Shown: positions 1 through 10,009 of the stretch, one piece after another
How positions within the stretch are numbered: position 1 is the first letter of the stretch
Layout: every line of letters starts with the position of its first letter
Assembly (NCBI GenBank): GCA_964437735.1
Contig: CAYTID010000002.1
Location: forward strand, 1-64,000
DNA length: 64,000 bases
Reading direction: 5' to 3'
From: CAYTID01 sp964437735
GTDB taxonomy: Bacteria; Bacteroidota; Ignavibacteria; UBA10030; BY39
The notes under the pieces: model-generated
What the model saw: only the letters and a program-made list of their open reading frames with translations
Told to the model about the DNA's origin: nothing
Databases searched by the model: none
Program-made: the position numbers and the translations under genes

Positions 1-1395
1 ATTTTCAATTGCCCTGAAAACAGCAATTTGCAGATGCTGGTAAGGACCAAAAGTATCACCCCACCAGCTGTCGTTTGTGATGATCGTTAAAAATTCAGCT
101 CCATTTTTTACAAAGCGCGAAACAAATTCAGGATAAATCGATTCATAACATATTAAATTTGAAAAACGGACGACTTTGGAATCTTTTGCAGTAAAAGCAA
201 AAACAACAGTATCTTTGCCTATTCCCCAACCACCGATTCCAACATTCCATTCCAAAAAATTTAAAAAATTTATTGCATCCGCATACGGAACCCGCTCAGA
301 AAAAGGAACAAGTCGTATCTTTGCGTATTTTTGAATTATATTAGAATATGGAATAATTAACATGGAACTGTTGTAGGAATCGTATCGAACACCGGAAACT
401 TTAAATATTTTTGCCGATGGCGGTATCTTTTCATTTTCTGTGTAAATATGAATATCCGGCATACCTGTTAATAATGGGATTCCCAAGGTATCAATCTGAG
501 TTTTAATTTTTTCAAAATAATACTGATACTGCGGCAATAAAACATAATAAGGAATGGCAGTTTCTGCCCATAATATTAAATCAATATTTTTCGGAACCTC
601 TGTTGTTAAATTCTGGTACGTTTCGAGCTGCGCAGCTTGGTTTTCAGTTTCCCACTTTTCCCAGGGATCAATATTCGGTTGAACCACAGCAACATTCAGT
701 TTTTTAGAAGTATTTGAATTTTCATTTGTATTCAAATTATACGAACCATATAGTTTCGGGATACCGTATGAAACAAGAATAAGCAGCACAAATAAAATTG
801 TTTCTTTCGATTTTAATTCCCATTCTTTTAAAGATATTTTTGCGAGTAAAATAAAAATCAGCACATTTAAAATTAGAAGCCAAAACGATATTCCATAAAC
901 ACCTGTGAAACTCGCATATTGTATCAAACTCAAATCGTAGCTTTGAGTATTTCCGAGAGTTAACCATGGAAAAGCGAGTTCGCTGATTGAATGCAAATAC
1001 TCAAAAGAAACCCAATTTATTGGAAATGTATATATAGCGGTTTTATAATTTAAATTTCGACGGATAAAATTAAAAACCAAAATTGGAATTGAAAGAAATA
1101 CAGGATGAACAACCAATAATGAGACGCCCGCAACCATAAGATATGGATCTTTTCCATGTATAAAGCCACCTATCCATGAAATAGAAATTAAATTTGCAAT
1201 AAAGAACAAAAAATATGAATATCGAAAAACTTTTGAGTAATTTTCAACATAGGATAAAACAAAAAATAGTGGAATAAATGCAAAAGCCGCAAAAATACCT
1301 GTTTTAAATGGAGGAAATGAAAAGCCTAATAGTACGCCTGAAATAGTAAGAAAAAATATTGAAAGATATAAATTGTTCTCTTTAAAATTTTTCAT
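1..1395 (-). CDS. lnt: Apolipoprotein N-acyltransferase, C-terminus cut by window edge
   Basis: Inner-membrane enzyme that adds the third acyl chain to lipoproteins. The frame is open from the ATG at 1395 to base 1, giving 465 codons without a stop; a typical Lnt is about 500 residues, so some 40-50 C-terminal residues lie outside the window. Residues 1-220 are hydrophobic membrane segments and the rest is a nitrilase-fold domain. The catalytic triad is visible: Glu278 (LILWAETAIP), Lys359 (YAKIRLVPFSE) and Cys416 (LICYESIYP). The late motif NDSWWGDTFGPYQHLQ is also present. The start ATG overlaps the stop of the PAP2 gene in an ATGA, which suggests translational coupling. The identification is secure; only the end is missing. 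Confidence 0.95.
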   Translation of the reverse strand, partial: MKNFKENNLYLSIFFLTISGVLLGFSFPPFKTGIFAAFAFIPLFFVLSYVENYSKVFRYSYFLFFIANLISISWIGGFIHGKDPYLMVAGVSLLVVHPVFLSIPILVFNFIRRNLNYKTAIYTFPINWVSFEYLHSISELAFPWLTLGNTQSYDLSLIQYASFTGVYGISFWLLILNVLIFILLAKISLKEWELKSKETILFVLLILVSYGIPKLYGSYNLNTNENSNTSKKLNVAVVQPNIDPWEKWETENQAAQLETYQNLTTEVPKNIDLILWAETAIPYYVLLPQYQYYFEKIKTQIDTLGIPLLTGMPDIHIYTENEKIPPSAKIFKVSGVRYDSYNSSMLIIPYSNIIQKYAKIRLVPFSERVPYADAINFLNFLEWNVGIGGWGIGKDTVVFAFTAKDSKVVRFSNLICYESIYPEFVSRFVKNGAEFLTIITNDSWWGDTFGPYQHLQIAVFRAIEN

Positions 1396-1967
1396 AGTTT
1401 AAAAATATTTTTAATTGCTAACCAAATAAAAAAAACAATAGCAGCACAGAGGAAACCAATAATAGCACCGGTGATAACATCAACAGGATAATGAACGCCA
1501 ACATAAACTCTAGAAAAAGCAATTAATGAGGCAAAACCAAAAAATATTATCCAATATCGTTTATAAAATACCGTAAATATTGTCGCCGCAGCAAAATTAT
1601 TGACTGCATGTGAGGAAGGAAAAGAAAATCCGCTACCGCAATTTACTAGGAGCCTGATATTTTCGACAATCACAATACCATCAACTTGATGACACGGTCT
1701 CGGTCTGGAGAAAAATGGCTTTATGATCGTACTGCTTAACTGATCAGAAATTATTATTGTCGGTATGAGCAGGATAATTATCATCCTTCCGTCTTTTCCA
1801 CCTTTCCAGATTAAACCAATAATTATCACTCCGCTAATAATTCTTCCGGTTAGAGTTTTATCCCAGTCTGTTATAGCGGGCATAAGTAAATCAAAAATTT
1901 CGTTTGATAAAATCTGATTAATAAAAATAAAAACTGTTTTATCAAAGTAAAGGAGTAGCTCGATCAT
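1392..1967 (-). CDS. PAP2 family membrane phosphatase
   Basis: A 191-residue integral membrane protein with the three PAP2 phosphatase motifs: K83 to P91 (KPFFSRPRP), P117-H120 (PSSH) and S152 to D163 (SRVYVGVHYPVD). His159 would be the nucleophile and His120 the general acid, by family knowledge. Five to six hydrophobic segments surround them. Likely substrates are undecaprenyl diphosphate (carrier recycling) or another phospholipid or lipid A phosphate; sequence alone does not decide. It overlaps the DedA gene upstream and lnt downstream by 4 bases each (ATGA), so the three form one coupled block of envelope-lipid genes. A DedA neighbour fits undecaprenyl phosphate recycling but does not prove it. 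Confidence 0.9.
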   Translation of the reverse strand: MIELLLYFDKTVFIFINQILSNEIFDLLMPAITDWDKTLTGRIISGVIIIGLIWKGGKDGRMIIILLIPTIIISDQLSSTIIKPFFSRPRPCHQVDGIVIVENIRLLVNCGSGFSFPSSHAVNNFAAATIFTVFYKRYWIIFFGFASLIAFSRVYVGVHYPVDVITGAIIGFLCAAIVFFIWLAIKNIFKL

Positions 1968-2581
1968 TTATGTTCATGTTTTCTTTTTGATATAAAATAT
2001 TTGATAGTCCAGATACCGGAGAATAATATCAATAAAATGGTAACAATAAGCCAATATGTTTTCAAGTGACCTATGATAGTTTCCCAATTTTTTCCCATGA
2101 CATAACCACCAAAGAGTAAGAGAAAATTCCAAAATAAGGCACTCACAAACGAAAGCAATGAAGTCAGTCGAAAGTCAATTTCAGAAACTCCGGCAAAAAA
2201 AGCGACAATACCTCTTGTTCCTGCAAGAAATCGGTTTCCGATTATTATCCAATAACCGTACTTGATAAACCATGTTTCTGTTTTGTGGATATTTTCCAAC
2301 GGAATAAATTTTATTTTTCCGGATTCTATAATTTTTTTGCCGAACCATTTACCTATTACATAAACAGCAATGAAACCTATCAAACTGCCAAGACTTGCAC
2401 TAATTAAAGCCAAAAAAAAGTTAGTTTTTCCGATTGCAACCAATGAACCTCCAAAAACAATTATTACATCGCTCGGCGACGGAGGAAAAATATTTTCGAT
2501 GAACGCAATAAAAAATAAAGCGAGATAAATTTTATAGGGATCGACCTCAAGCAAAAATTTTATTATGTCGTTAATTTCCAT
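1964..2581 (-). CDS. DedA family membrane protein
   Basis: A 205-residue polytopic inner-membrane protein of the DedA/SNARE-associated (PF09335) family. The early FIENIFPPSPSDVIIVFGG segment and the later GNRFLAGTRGIVAFFAGV segment are the family signatures. Members are needed for envelope integrity, and some act as undecaprenyl-phosphate flippases. I take the ATG at 2581 rather than the upstream TTG at 2590; it lies 12 bases after the ispF stop. The stop overlaps the start of the PAP2 phosphatase gene by ATGA. Its pairing with a PAP2 gene is common in bacteria and suggests a shared role in polyprenyl-phosphate handling, which is inference. Confidence 0.9.
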   Translation of the reverse strand: MEINDIIKFLLEVDPYKIYLALFFIAFIENIFPPSPSDVIIVFGGSLVAIGKTNFFLALISASLGSLIGFIAVYVIGKWFGKKIIESGKIKFIPLENIHKTETWFIKYGYWIIIGNRFLAGTRGIVAFFAGVSEIDFRLTSLLSFVSALFWNFLLLFGGYVMGKNWETIIGHLKTYWLIVTILLILFSGIWTIKYFISKRKHEHK

Positions 2582-2593
2582 ATAACTCAAAGA

Positions 2594-3070
2594 TTATCTC
2601 ACCAACATTGCGATAGCAAAAGCTTGCGCACCCTCTCCGTTTCCCACAAAACCAAGTTTTTCCGAGGTTGTTGCTTTAATTGAAACCTGATCGATTGCTA
2701 TTCCAAGTGACTCTGAAATATTTTTCCTCATTTTATCACTGAATGATGCTATTTTAGGTTGTTCAAGAACAAGCGAGCAATCGATATTGCAAATATTATA
2801 ATTTTCACCTTTTAATAATTCAGCAACTTCAGCCAACAGTTTTAGACTCGAATAATTTTTATATTTCTGATCCGTATCAGGAAATAATTTACCGATGTCG
2901 CCAAGGCATGCTGCTCCCAGGAGAGCATCAGCTATTGCATGCGAAAGAACATCAGCATCAGAATGACCGAGTAATCCTTTTTCAAAAGGAACATTTTCTC
3001 CTCCGATTATTAATTTTCTGCCATCAACTAATCGATGGACATCGTATCCTAAACCTATTCTAAAATTCAT
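2594..3070 (-). CDS. ispF: 2-C-methyl-D-erythritol 2,4-cyclodiphosphate synthase
   Basis: Fifth enzyme of the MEP (non-mevalonate) isoprenoid pathway. It converts CDP-methylerythritol 2-phosphate to the cyclic diphosphate, releasing CMP. Family motifs in order are GYDVHRL (zinc-binding Asp and His), LGHSDADVLSHA, GDIGKLFPDTD and TTSEKLGFVGNGEG. At 158 residues it matches the usual length. I chose the ATG at 3070 (MNFRIGLGYDVHR) over an upstream Met at 3079, because family proteins start just before the GYDVHR strand and because this ATG overlaps the acyP stop as ATGA. It presumably acts in the cytoplasm as a trimer. The presence of the MEP pathway fits a bacterial isoprenoid supply for undecaprenyl carriers. 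Confidence 0.96.
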   Translation of the reverse strand: MNFRIGLGYDVHRLVDGRKLIIGGENVPFEKGLLGHSDADVLSHAIADALLGAACLGDIGKLFPDTDQKYKNYSSLKLLAEVAELLKGENYNICNIDCSLVLEQPKIASFSDKMRKNISESLGIAIDQVSIKATTSEKLGFVGNGEGAQAFAIAMLVR

Positions 3071-3339
3071 AAAATGCAAAAATGTTTATATTTGTTTTCT
3101 GGATTTTTCCAATTTATCAATAAATCGGTCACTTTTGCAAACCGTGGCCCGGTTTTTAATTCCACAATAAATTCTTCAATCAGCGATCTGTTTCCTTCTA
3201 CTTCTATTTCAACTTCACCTGATTCCAGGTTTTTAACATAACCTTTCAGATTGAGTCTGTTGGCGCGGTTAAAAACGAAATATCTAAAACCAACACCTTG
3301 AACAAGACCTTTAACAATAATATTAGTACCGATATCCAT
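3067..3339 (-). CDS. acyP: Acylphosphatase
   Basis: Small cytoplasmic enzyme that hydrolyses carboxyl-phosphate bonds. The signature GLVQGVGFRYFV, with the phosphate-binding Arg, and the second motif GYVKNLESGEVEIEVEG, with the catalytic Asn, are both intact. With the ATG at 3339 the protein is 90 residues, the normal family length. The frame extends back to a TTG at 3369, which would add ten hydrophobic residues not typical of the family, so I prefer 3339. It sits between rnr and ispF and shares an ATGA with ispF. Its physiological substrate is unknown, as for most bacterial acylphosphatases. Confidence 0.93.
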   Translation of the reverse strand: MDIGTNIIVKGLVQGVGFRYFVFNRANRLNLKGYVKNLESGEVEIEVEGNRSLIEEFIVELKTGPRFAKVTDLLINWKNPENKYKHFCIL

Positions 3340-3372
3340 AAATATTTTAAAGAATTTTAACAACAACAATTT

Positions 3373-5502
3373 TCAATCAACGATCCTGAAATCAATCTGC
3401 CTGTCCTCAGGACTGACCCTAATAATCTGGACTTCAATTTTGTCACCCAGGCGGTAACGTTTTTTATTTTCTCTGCCTTTCAACATATAATTTTTTTCAT
3501 CAAAGATATAATAATCATCTTCTAAATCTCTAATGCGAACTAATCCTTCAACGAGATAATCGGTTATTTCTACAAATAAACCGTACTTAACTACTCCGGA
3601 AATTACCGCTTTAAAAACATCGCCAACATGCCGTTTCATGTATTCAATTTTCATAACTTTTACTGACTCCCGTTCTGCTTCAATGGCTATTCTTTCTCGC
3701 ATCGATGAATGCTCTGAAATTATCGACAACTTTTGCTTCAGTTTTTCCAAGTTCTGAAAAGTGTTATTTGTTAAATAATCATTTAAGATTCGGTGCACAA
3801 TCAGATCAGGATATCGACGAATCGGTGAAGTGAAATGAGTATAATGCGCAAATCCAAGTCCAAAATGTCCGATATTGTTTTCAGAATAAATTGCCTTGGG
3901 CATCGACCTTATGGCAACTTCATTAATCAAACCTTCCTCTTCGGTACCTTTTATCTCTTTTAATAATTTTTGTAAAATTTTTGAAGAAAATCCATGTGAT
4001 AAATTAAGTTTAAATCCAAATTGAGAAACAAATTCGCTGAATTCTTTCATTCTTGTGATATCGGGTTTATCGTGAATTCTGTAAATAAATGGATTCGGTT
4101 CTTTGTGACTTAATCCGATATGTTCAGCGACAGTTTTATTAGCCAGTAGCATGAATTCTTCAACAAGGCGGTGTGAATCTAATCGAACCTTCTTGTCAAT
4201 ACTAACCGGAATTCCTTTGTTATCAAATTGAAATTGTACCTCAGAGGTTTCAAAATCAACACTCCCGTTTTTTATTCTGTTTTCCAGTAAATTTTTACTC
4301 AAAAGATGCATTTCTTTAAGTGTATCGGCAAAATCTCCTTTTCCATTTTCAATAATGTCCCCTACTTCCTCATAAGTAAATCGACGTTTACTATTGATTA
4401 TTGATTTTACAATTTTGTAATCGTTAACTTTCCCCTTTTTTGTTATTAACATAATGACAGAATATGTGAGCCGGTCTACATTTGGCTTTAAACTACAAAT
4501 ATCATTTGAAAGCTTCTCCGGGAGCATAGGAATAACAGAATTTGCAAAGTACACGCTTGTTCCCCGTTGATATGCTTCGTTATCCAAGTCAGAATTTTCT
4601 TTAACATAGTGTGAAACATCGGCTATGTGGATGCCAAGCTCAAAAGAATTTGCTGAAATCTTTTTTAGTGATACAGCATCATCAAAGTCTTTTGCATCTT
4701 CAGGATCGATTGTAAAACAAATATCGTCACGCAAGTCTAAACGGCTTTCGATTTCAGTTTCATCTGGTTCCAATTCAATTGATTCTGTTTCCAGAATAAC
4801 TTCATTAGGAAATTTTCGAGGCAAATTGTATAAATGAATTACAGATTGCATTTCAGCATTTACTTGACCGACTTTTCCTAATATTTCAATGATAATTCCT
4901 TCAGGATTAATGTTACGGGTTATCCATTCTTCTATCACGAATACAACCTTGTCTCCCGGTCTGGCGCCTTTTGTTTTGCCTTTTGGTATGTAAATATCGC
5001 GGGCTAAAGATGGATCATCAGGTTCAACGAAGAAAAAATTTTTACTTTTTTCAAATCGACCTGTATAATTTTTCTTGCTTCTTCGGATTATTTCGAGGAC
5101 CTCACCTTCCGGTTGAAGCAATTCTTTTTTTTCTCCTTTTAAAAAAGGGAAAATTGCGACGGTAACAATATCTGCATCCAATGCTGTAAGTGTGAATTGC
5201 GACGGGATTAGAATGCTCCATTCATCAGGAGGCCTTAATTTAACAAGTCCATATCCGTTTTTAAGTCGTTTGAATTGACCTATATATTTTTGTGTTTTCA
5301 ATGGAGACAAATGCGAAAATTGTTTTCGTTTTATCTGTTTTATTTTATTGTTTTGAATTAATTTTTTCAAAGCAAATTTAACTTCTTGTAATAAATAATT
5401 ATTTTTTGCTAACCGTCGGAATATCTCATTTGATTTAAATGAGCGAGTCGGATATTTAGATAAAAACTTTAGAATATCTTTTTCAATTTGTGATAAACTC
5501 AT
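3373..5502 (-). CDS. rnr: Ribonuclease R (RNB-family 3'-5' exoribonuclease)
   Basis: Processive exoribonuclease that degrades structured RNA, including rRNA and mRNA decay intermediates. At 709 residues it has the RNase R order: a winged-helix-like N-terminus (1-65), cold-shock domains (about 70-240), the RNB catalytic domain (about 255-580) and a C-terminal S1 domain (about 625-705). The Mg-binding aspartates D266, D272, D274 and D275 are present (TIDPEDAKDFDDAV), as is the late RNB motif HFTSPIRRYPDLIVHRIL. The N-terminal winged helix and the separate S1 domain favour RNase R over RNase II. It starts with ATG at 5502 directly after the TamB-like gene stop, in the same operon. Confidence 0.95.
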   Translation of the reverse strand: MSLSQIEKDILKFLSKYPTRSFKSNEIFRRLAKNNYLLQEVKFALKKLIQNNKIKQIKRKQFSHLSPLKTQKYIGQFKRLKNGYGLVKLRPPDEWSILIPSQFTLTALDADIVTVAIFPFLKGEKKELLQPEGEVLEIIRRSKKNYTGRFEKSKNFFFVEPDDPSLARDIYIPKGKTKGARPGDKVVFVIEEWITRNINPEGIIIEILGKVGQVNAEMQSVIHLYNLPRKFPNEVILETESIELEPDETEIESRLDLRDDICFTIDPEDAKDFDDAVSLKKISANSFELGIHIADVSHYVKENSDLDNEAYQRGTSVYFANSVIPMLPEKLSNDICSLKPNVDRLTYSVIMLITKKGKVNDYKIVKSIINSKRRFTYEEVGDIIENGKGDFADTLKEMHLLSKNLLENRIKNGSVDFETSEVQFQFDNKGIPVSIDKKVRLDSHRLVEEFMLLANKTVAEHIGLSHKEPNPFIYRIHDKPDITRMKEFSEFVSQFGFKLNLSHGFSSKILQKLLKEIKGTEEEGLINEVAIRSMPKAIYSENNIGHFGLGFAHYTHFTSPIRRYPDLIVHRILNDYLTNNTFQNLEKLKQKLSIISEHSSMRERIAIEAERESVKVMKIEYMKRHVGDVFKAVISGVVKYGLFVEITDYLVEGLVRIRDLEDDYYIFDEKNYMLKGRENKKRYRLGDKIEVQIIRVSPEDRQIDFRIVD

Positions 5503-5505
5503 AAG

Positions 5506-8500
5506 TTAGAAAGACCATTTATAGTAAATACGTGCAGTATTTGTAAATTTTCTGTCAAGAGAAAGTTCGCCACCATTATCTTTCCTTTCAAGTTCCAGAT
5601 ATAAATTCCTAACGGAATGCGCTTCAAAAACATCGCCGAAGTTTAAAATAAAACTAAAATTAGCATTGTTAATGTTATCGAAAATCTTACCACCGAATTT
5701 CCAATAGGCTTTAAATATTTCTCCGCTTAATCTCAGGTCGGGCTTTTCTTCAATTTTTCCACCTGTATAGCTAATTTCAGCACTACGTATAAAACCGAAT
5801 TCCTTCCGTAGGAATTCTGTCAATATCCCCGACAACATTGTTGTTGCTGCTCCGGTTAGTATCGATTGACCCGCAGATGATCCTACTGATGATACAATAG
5901 ATGATTTTTCACCCGTCGATAAATCGTCTCTGAATTTACCAGTGAATAAAAAAGAAATTGCATCGCTCTGTAAATCACCCCCCTGAATGACTTGTGAATA
6001 ATCTTTTTCGTCAATAGTTATATCCATTTTAAGGTTTGGTTCCAGCCGGTTTCCGGATATTTTTAATGTAATCACAACTTTTTGAGGTGTTGCGTTTGTG
6101 TCGGCTAATATTCTGTACCCCGAATAATTGGCTTTAATATCAAATTCCGGATTACTGGCTTCTCCTAAAAATTTTAATCCGCCGGATGCATCAAATTTTT
6201 TAAAGAAGTTGTAATACGATCTTTCCGATATAGCGATTTCGCCTATCGTATAATCCTTTCCGGCAATCCGTTGAAGATTGACTTTTCCATCAAGTTCAGC
6301 ATATAATTCTTCTTTTGTTGCGGAATTAAATATCAGCTTAATAATACTTGTACCATGTGTTTCAAGTGAAATATCATACGATAAACCTTGCCAGAATTTG
6401 CTCTCTCTTTTCTCTGAAAAGTCCAAGGTATCCGTGCTTCCGGAGCCGGCATAAAAAAATTGTTTTTTTAAATTTGTTATGTTAGCCTGTTTTGTTGTAT
6501 CATCAATTACAATATATCGTAGATTGTTACCGGATTCGTAGTAACTTGTCCCCTTCATTGGCGGAAATGTTAGGTTTGCCTCTTTGATTTGAACACTTCC
6601 GCTCAGATGAGATTTTGAAAATCTGCCGGTATAATGAAGACCATTACTACCGATAATACCGATTAACCTTCCTTGAATATTTTGTAAGGTTTTTTGTTGC
6701 GTCTCTTTCAACAACAATAACTGTCCCTTCGCACGTATATCAAAGTTATCAACATTGAAATCCTTAATATGAAAATAACCATTGATACTTAGTTTACCAT
6801 CGCTGTAGTCCTGTTTGTTATTTGTTATTATAAAATTAGAGAAATTAATTTTATTTCCTTCAGGCTCAAGTACTCCGGTGACATTATAAGTAATTTTATT
6901 CGTGTTTAGAATAAATCTAGTATCGAGCAATTCGATATTCCCGGAATAAATCGGTGCAGCAGGTGTGCCGGTTATCGACACATCGCATATTAATGTACCC
7001 CTTAGATCATCCATCACTGAAATCAAAGGCGACAGTAATGCGAGCTGAAAACTGTCGGAAACTATTGACATGCTAACTGCTCGATCAGGAATACGTTTTT
7101 CAATATCTGTAAATGCCAGGTCAATTGGGAAATTGCCTTTAATTTTAAAATCCGGCTTATTTTCTTTCTTATTTTTACTTTTAATCTCGATACTGACATT
7201 AGCGGTTTTTTCGTTGTATTGCAGATGACTTCTAAGATTTCCAAAATTTGTATTTTGATAAATTATACTATCGATGGATGTAGTCATTGAAATCACCGGA
7301 GCTACAGTTGTTCCTATAAGCAGAACATCAGTATTGAGAGTTCCGAATAAATTATCAATATTTGTGGGCACATTCAGATTTTTCAAGATGAATTTTAATC
7401 CATAAATGTCGAAATTTTTGATATTACCATTAAAATTTAATTTACCGTCATAAAAATAATCACCGTAAATTGATAATATTTCTTTTTGATTTCGGCTAAG
7501 TGTGAAATCAGAAATGTTGAAACCTGCCGGGCTGAAACTAATGGTAATATCTTTTGTGCTTTCCCATTTATAGTCATCGAGTCTCAAATTGAATTTATCT
7601 ATAACAAGTCCAAAACTGTTTGGATATATATCGATACCGCCGGAAACATTGATTGCAATTTTATCCATCATGCAATCAAATATAACATTCCCGGTTAGAT
7701 CCCGATAATCTAAATGCAAAATAATATTCTGAAATTGTGTTTTGTTAATACTTGCTGTCTGGATCGTTCCTCTTACTTTTCCCAAGATATTTTCAAAAAG
7801 ATTATACTCCGTAAGAGAGTCAATGTCAAAATTTATTTGTCCATTACTCATTAAAAAACCACTGTTTGCTGTCCCGATGAAAAAATCTGCGAAATTAATT
7901 TCGCCCGCAAAAGCGCTATAGCCGGATTCAGAGTTCCTGATATTACCGGAAATAGTTCCATGATAGTTAAAAGGAGTTTTTTCTAATATTTGAGCAATCG
8001 GTGAAATATCGTATACAGTCAATAGAAATTGGTAATCTTCATCTTTCACAAAATGTGATTTAGGTAAAGTAGCAACTATTTTTGTTTTTTCGGGGTGCCT
8101 TTCACCGATTCTCGCTTCCAATGCATCGATAAAATTTTCAGTTAACGACGCGAATGTAAATGGAATTTCTGATAATAAAAATTTTCCGTTTAAATCAAGT
8201 TCGAAATATGGAGATTGAATAATTAGATTTTTTTCTTTTTCGAAAAATTGATCTAAAGAGATAGTAATATTTTCATTATCGATTTCATATTTGCCGATCG
8301 TCGAGGGGAGTAAATTCATTTTTAAATCGCCTGATAATTCATCAATATTTTTTCCTGTAGCGGAAATAGTAGCGTTAAAATTCAAGTCACTCGAAAACTT
8401 AATATCTCTCAGAATATTTGAAAGGTCAACAGAACTAAAGGAAAATGCGCCAACGGTTTTAGGATGTTGAATATCTGTTAAGTCATGCTTTGTCTCCAGA

Positions 8501-10002
8501 TTTGCGTTGAAACTATTTGTCTTAACCGACATTGTGCTGTTAATTTTCTTTTTGTCGGTTTCAGTGAAGAATTCGGCTTCATATACAGAAATGCCGTATA
8601 TTTTCGAAGAATCGATTTTCATTTTTAATGTAGATTTCAAATTCTCCAGATTTGTACCCTGACCTTCAATGTCGATATTTGAGTTGATGGACGACTTGAA
8701 AAGATTATTCCCGAAGATTTTTTCCGGATTAATATTTTTTGTAATGAGATTACATTTATACAACATCGTTTTATTTTCGAGGTTCATAAATAAATCGGCT
8801 GCCAGATTTCCTGCGTCGCTCAAGATATTTATGTTTGACTTAAAGTTCAAAGGTGTTCCTGTGTAAGAAACCGAAACGAGGGCTTCTTTAACAGAGTCAA
8901 CCTTGGGAATATTAAAATATGGTAATAGTTTTGAAACATCACCCGGATTTATTTTGGAATCCATAATTTTAATATTTAAAAATAAATCCTTTGGGTGGTG
9001 CAGATTTTTAATATTTCCTGTCGAATTTAGAATTGATGTATATGTCGATAAATTTAATTGTGTTATATTGAAATTTCCAAATTTTCCAATAGCTTCTATA
9101 TCAGCGTATGCAGAACCTTCCAGAAAATAAATCTGAGGAATAAAACTTTTCAATTCATGTAAGTCAAGATTATTTGCCAATAATTTTAGTTTTAAAGGGG
9201 ACTCCTTGAGATCATCAAGTATAATTTTATCTAGTAAATTAAATTGATCGAGTTCAGCGTCAATGCGTAAATTAGAATTTCTTGTAGTAATAATAAAATT
9301 TTCAACTTTACAAAAGTTCTTAGTGATTTCGAATTTTCCGGACATCTGATTTAAAATAAAATCTGTTTCTTCGAGTTTTCCGGAAAATTCTTTGATGTTC
9401 AATTTATATTGCTGATTTTTAACTAAACCTGAAAAGCGTAAATTCAGATGTTCGACGTTGAATCTACGATAATTCAGAAATTTCGTTATTGTATCGGGTA
9501 ATGTTACAGTACGAGTATCTAAAGAATCGTGCATTGTAAATTTCCCATTTACAATTTTAATATCCTCAATTTTGATTGTCCAGTCGAATTCCCTTGCTTT
9601 TGTGGAATCCTCCGTAGGTTTGATAATTTTATTTATGTTCCACAAACTGTCACTTCCTTTTACAATACTGACGAATGGATTTTCGACAGAAATTGACCTG
9701 ATAGTCATTGTTTTATACCAAATTGTAAAAGGATCATGATGCAGAGATACTTTTCCTGTGGATAAAAAATGTTCATTTTCTCTGTATATTTTTACCGAAT
9801 CGATAGAAAAACCTGTAATAAAATTTCCCTTAATTGTTCCTAAATCAAAATTTGCATTAAGATTTTCTTCGAGTGTTGAAGTTAAAAACACCCTTAGTTG
9901 GTCTTTAAACAATTTTGTCTGCGTTACACCCGTTATCACAAGAAATAGGAATAACCATAGCCCAATTAAATATGCAAATATTTTTAGAATTTTTTTAATC
10001 AT
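5506..10002 (-). CDS. TamB-like translocation and assembly module protein (DUF490)
   Basis: Very large envelope protein, 1498 residues from the chosen start. An N-terminal membrane anchor (about 1-28, hydrophobic, preceded by IKK) is followed by a long beta-rich region of degenerate repeats and a C-terminal TamB/DUF490 domain (about 1120-1498). The last part contains DLRLSGEIFKAYWKFGGKIF and ends in aromatic residues (YYKWSF). TamB/AsmA-type proteins bridge the periplasm and move phospholipid, or assist barrel assembly, at the outer membrane. I use the ATG at 10002, which lies 7 bases after the rfaE2 stop. The frame can be extended to a GTG at 10023 inside rfaE2, which is less likely. Sequence conservation in the middle is too low to subdivide. 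Confidence 0.88.
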   Translation of the reverse strand: MIKKILKIFAYLIGLWLFLFLVITGVTQTKLFKDQLRVFLTSTLEENLNANFDLGTIKGNFITGFSIDSVKIYRENEHFLSTGKVSLHHDPFTIWYKTMTIRSISVENPFVSIVKGSDSLWNINKIIKPTEDSTKAREFDWTIKIEDIKIVNGKFTMHDSLDTRTVTLPDTITKFLNYRRFNVEHLNLRFSGLVKNQQYKLNIKEFSGKLEETDFILNQMSGKFEITKNFCKVENFIITTRNSNLRIDAELDQFNLLDKIILDDLKESPLKLKLLANNLDLHELKSFIPQIYFLEGSAYADIEAIGKFGNFNITQLNLSTYTSILNSTGNIKNLHHPKDLFLNIKIMDSKINPGDVSKLLPYFNIPKVDSVKEALVSVSYTGTPLNFKSNINILSDAGNLAADLFMNLENKTMLYKCNLITKNINPEKIFGNNLFKSSINSNIDIEGQGTNLENLKSTLKMKIDSSKIYGISVYEAEFFTETDKKKINSTMSVKTNSFNANLETKHDLTDIQHPKTVGAFSFSSVDLSNILRDIKFSSDLNFNATISATGKNIDELSGDLKMNLLPSTIGKYEIDNENITISLDQFFEKEKNLIIQSPYFELDLNGKFLLSEIPFTFASLTENFIDALEARIGERHPEKTKIVATLPKSHFVKDEDYQFLLTVYDISPIAQILEKTPFNYHGTISGNIRNSESGYSAFAGEINFADFFIGTANSGFLMSNGQINFDIDSLTEYNLFENILGKVRGTIQTASINKTQFQNIILHLDYRDLTGNVIFDCMMDKIAINVSGGIDIYPNSFGLVIDKFNLRLDDYKWESTKDITISFSPAGFNISDFTLSRNQKEILSIYGDYFYDGKLNFNGNIKNFDIYGLKFILKNLNVPTNIDNLFGTLNTDVLLIGTTVAPVISMTTSIDSIIYQNTNFGNLRSHLQYNEKTANVSIEIKSKNKKENKPDFKIKGNFPIDLAFTDIEKRIPDRAVSMSIVSDSFQLALLSPLISVMDDLRGTLICDVSITGTPAAPIYSGNIELLDTRFILNTNKITYNVTGVLEPEGNKINFSNFIITNNKQDYSDGKLSINGYFHIKDFNVDNFDIRAKGQLLLLKETQQKTLQNIQGRLIGIIGSNGLHYTGRFSKSHLSGSVQIKEANLTFPPMKGTSYYESGNNLRYIVIDDTTKQANITNLKKQFFYAGSGSTDTLDFSEKRESKFWQGLSYDISLETHGTSIIKLIFNSATKEELYAELDGKVNLQRIAGKDYTIGEIAISERSYYNFFKKFDASGGLKFLGEASNPEFDIKANYSGYRILADTNATPQKVVITLKISGNRLEPNLKMDITIDEKDYSQVIQGGDLQSDAISFLFTGKFRDDLSTGEKSSIVSSVGSSAGQSILTGAATTMLSGILTEFLRKEFGFIRSAEISYTGGKIEEKPDLRLSGEIFKAYWKFGGKIFDNINNANFSFILNFGDVFEAHSVRNLYLELERKDNGGELSLDRKFTNTARIYYKWSF

Positions 10003-10009
10003 AAGCCGC

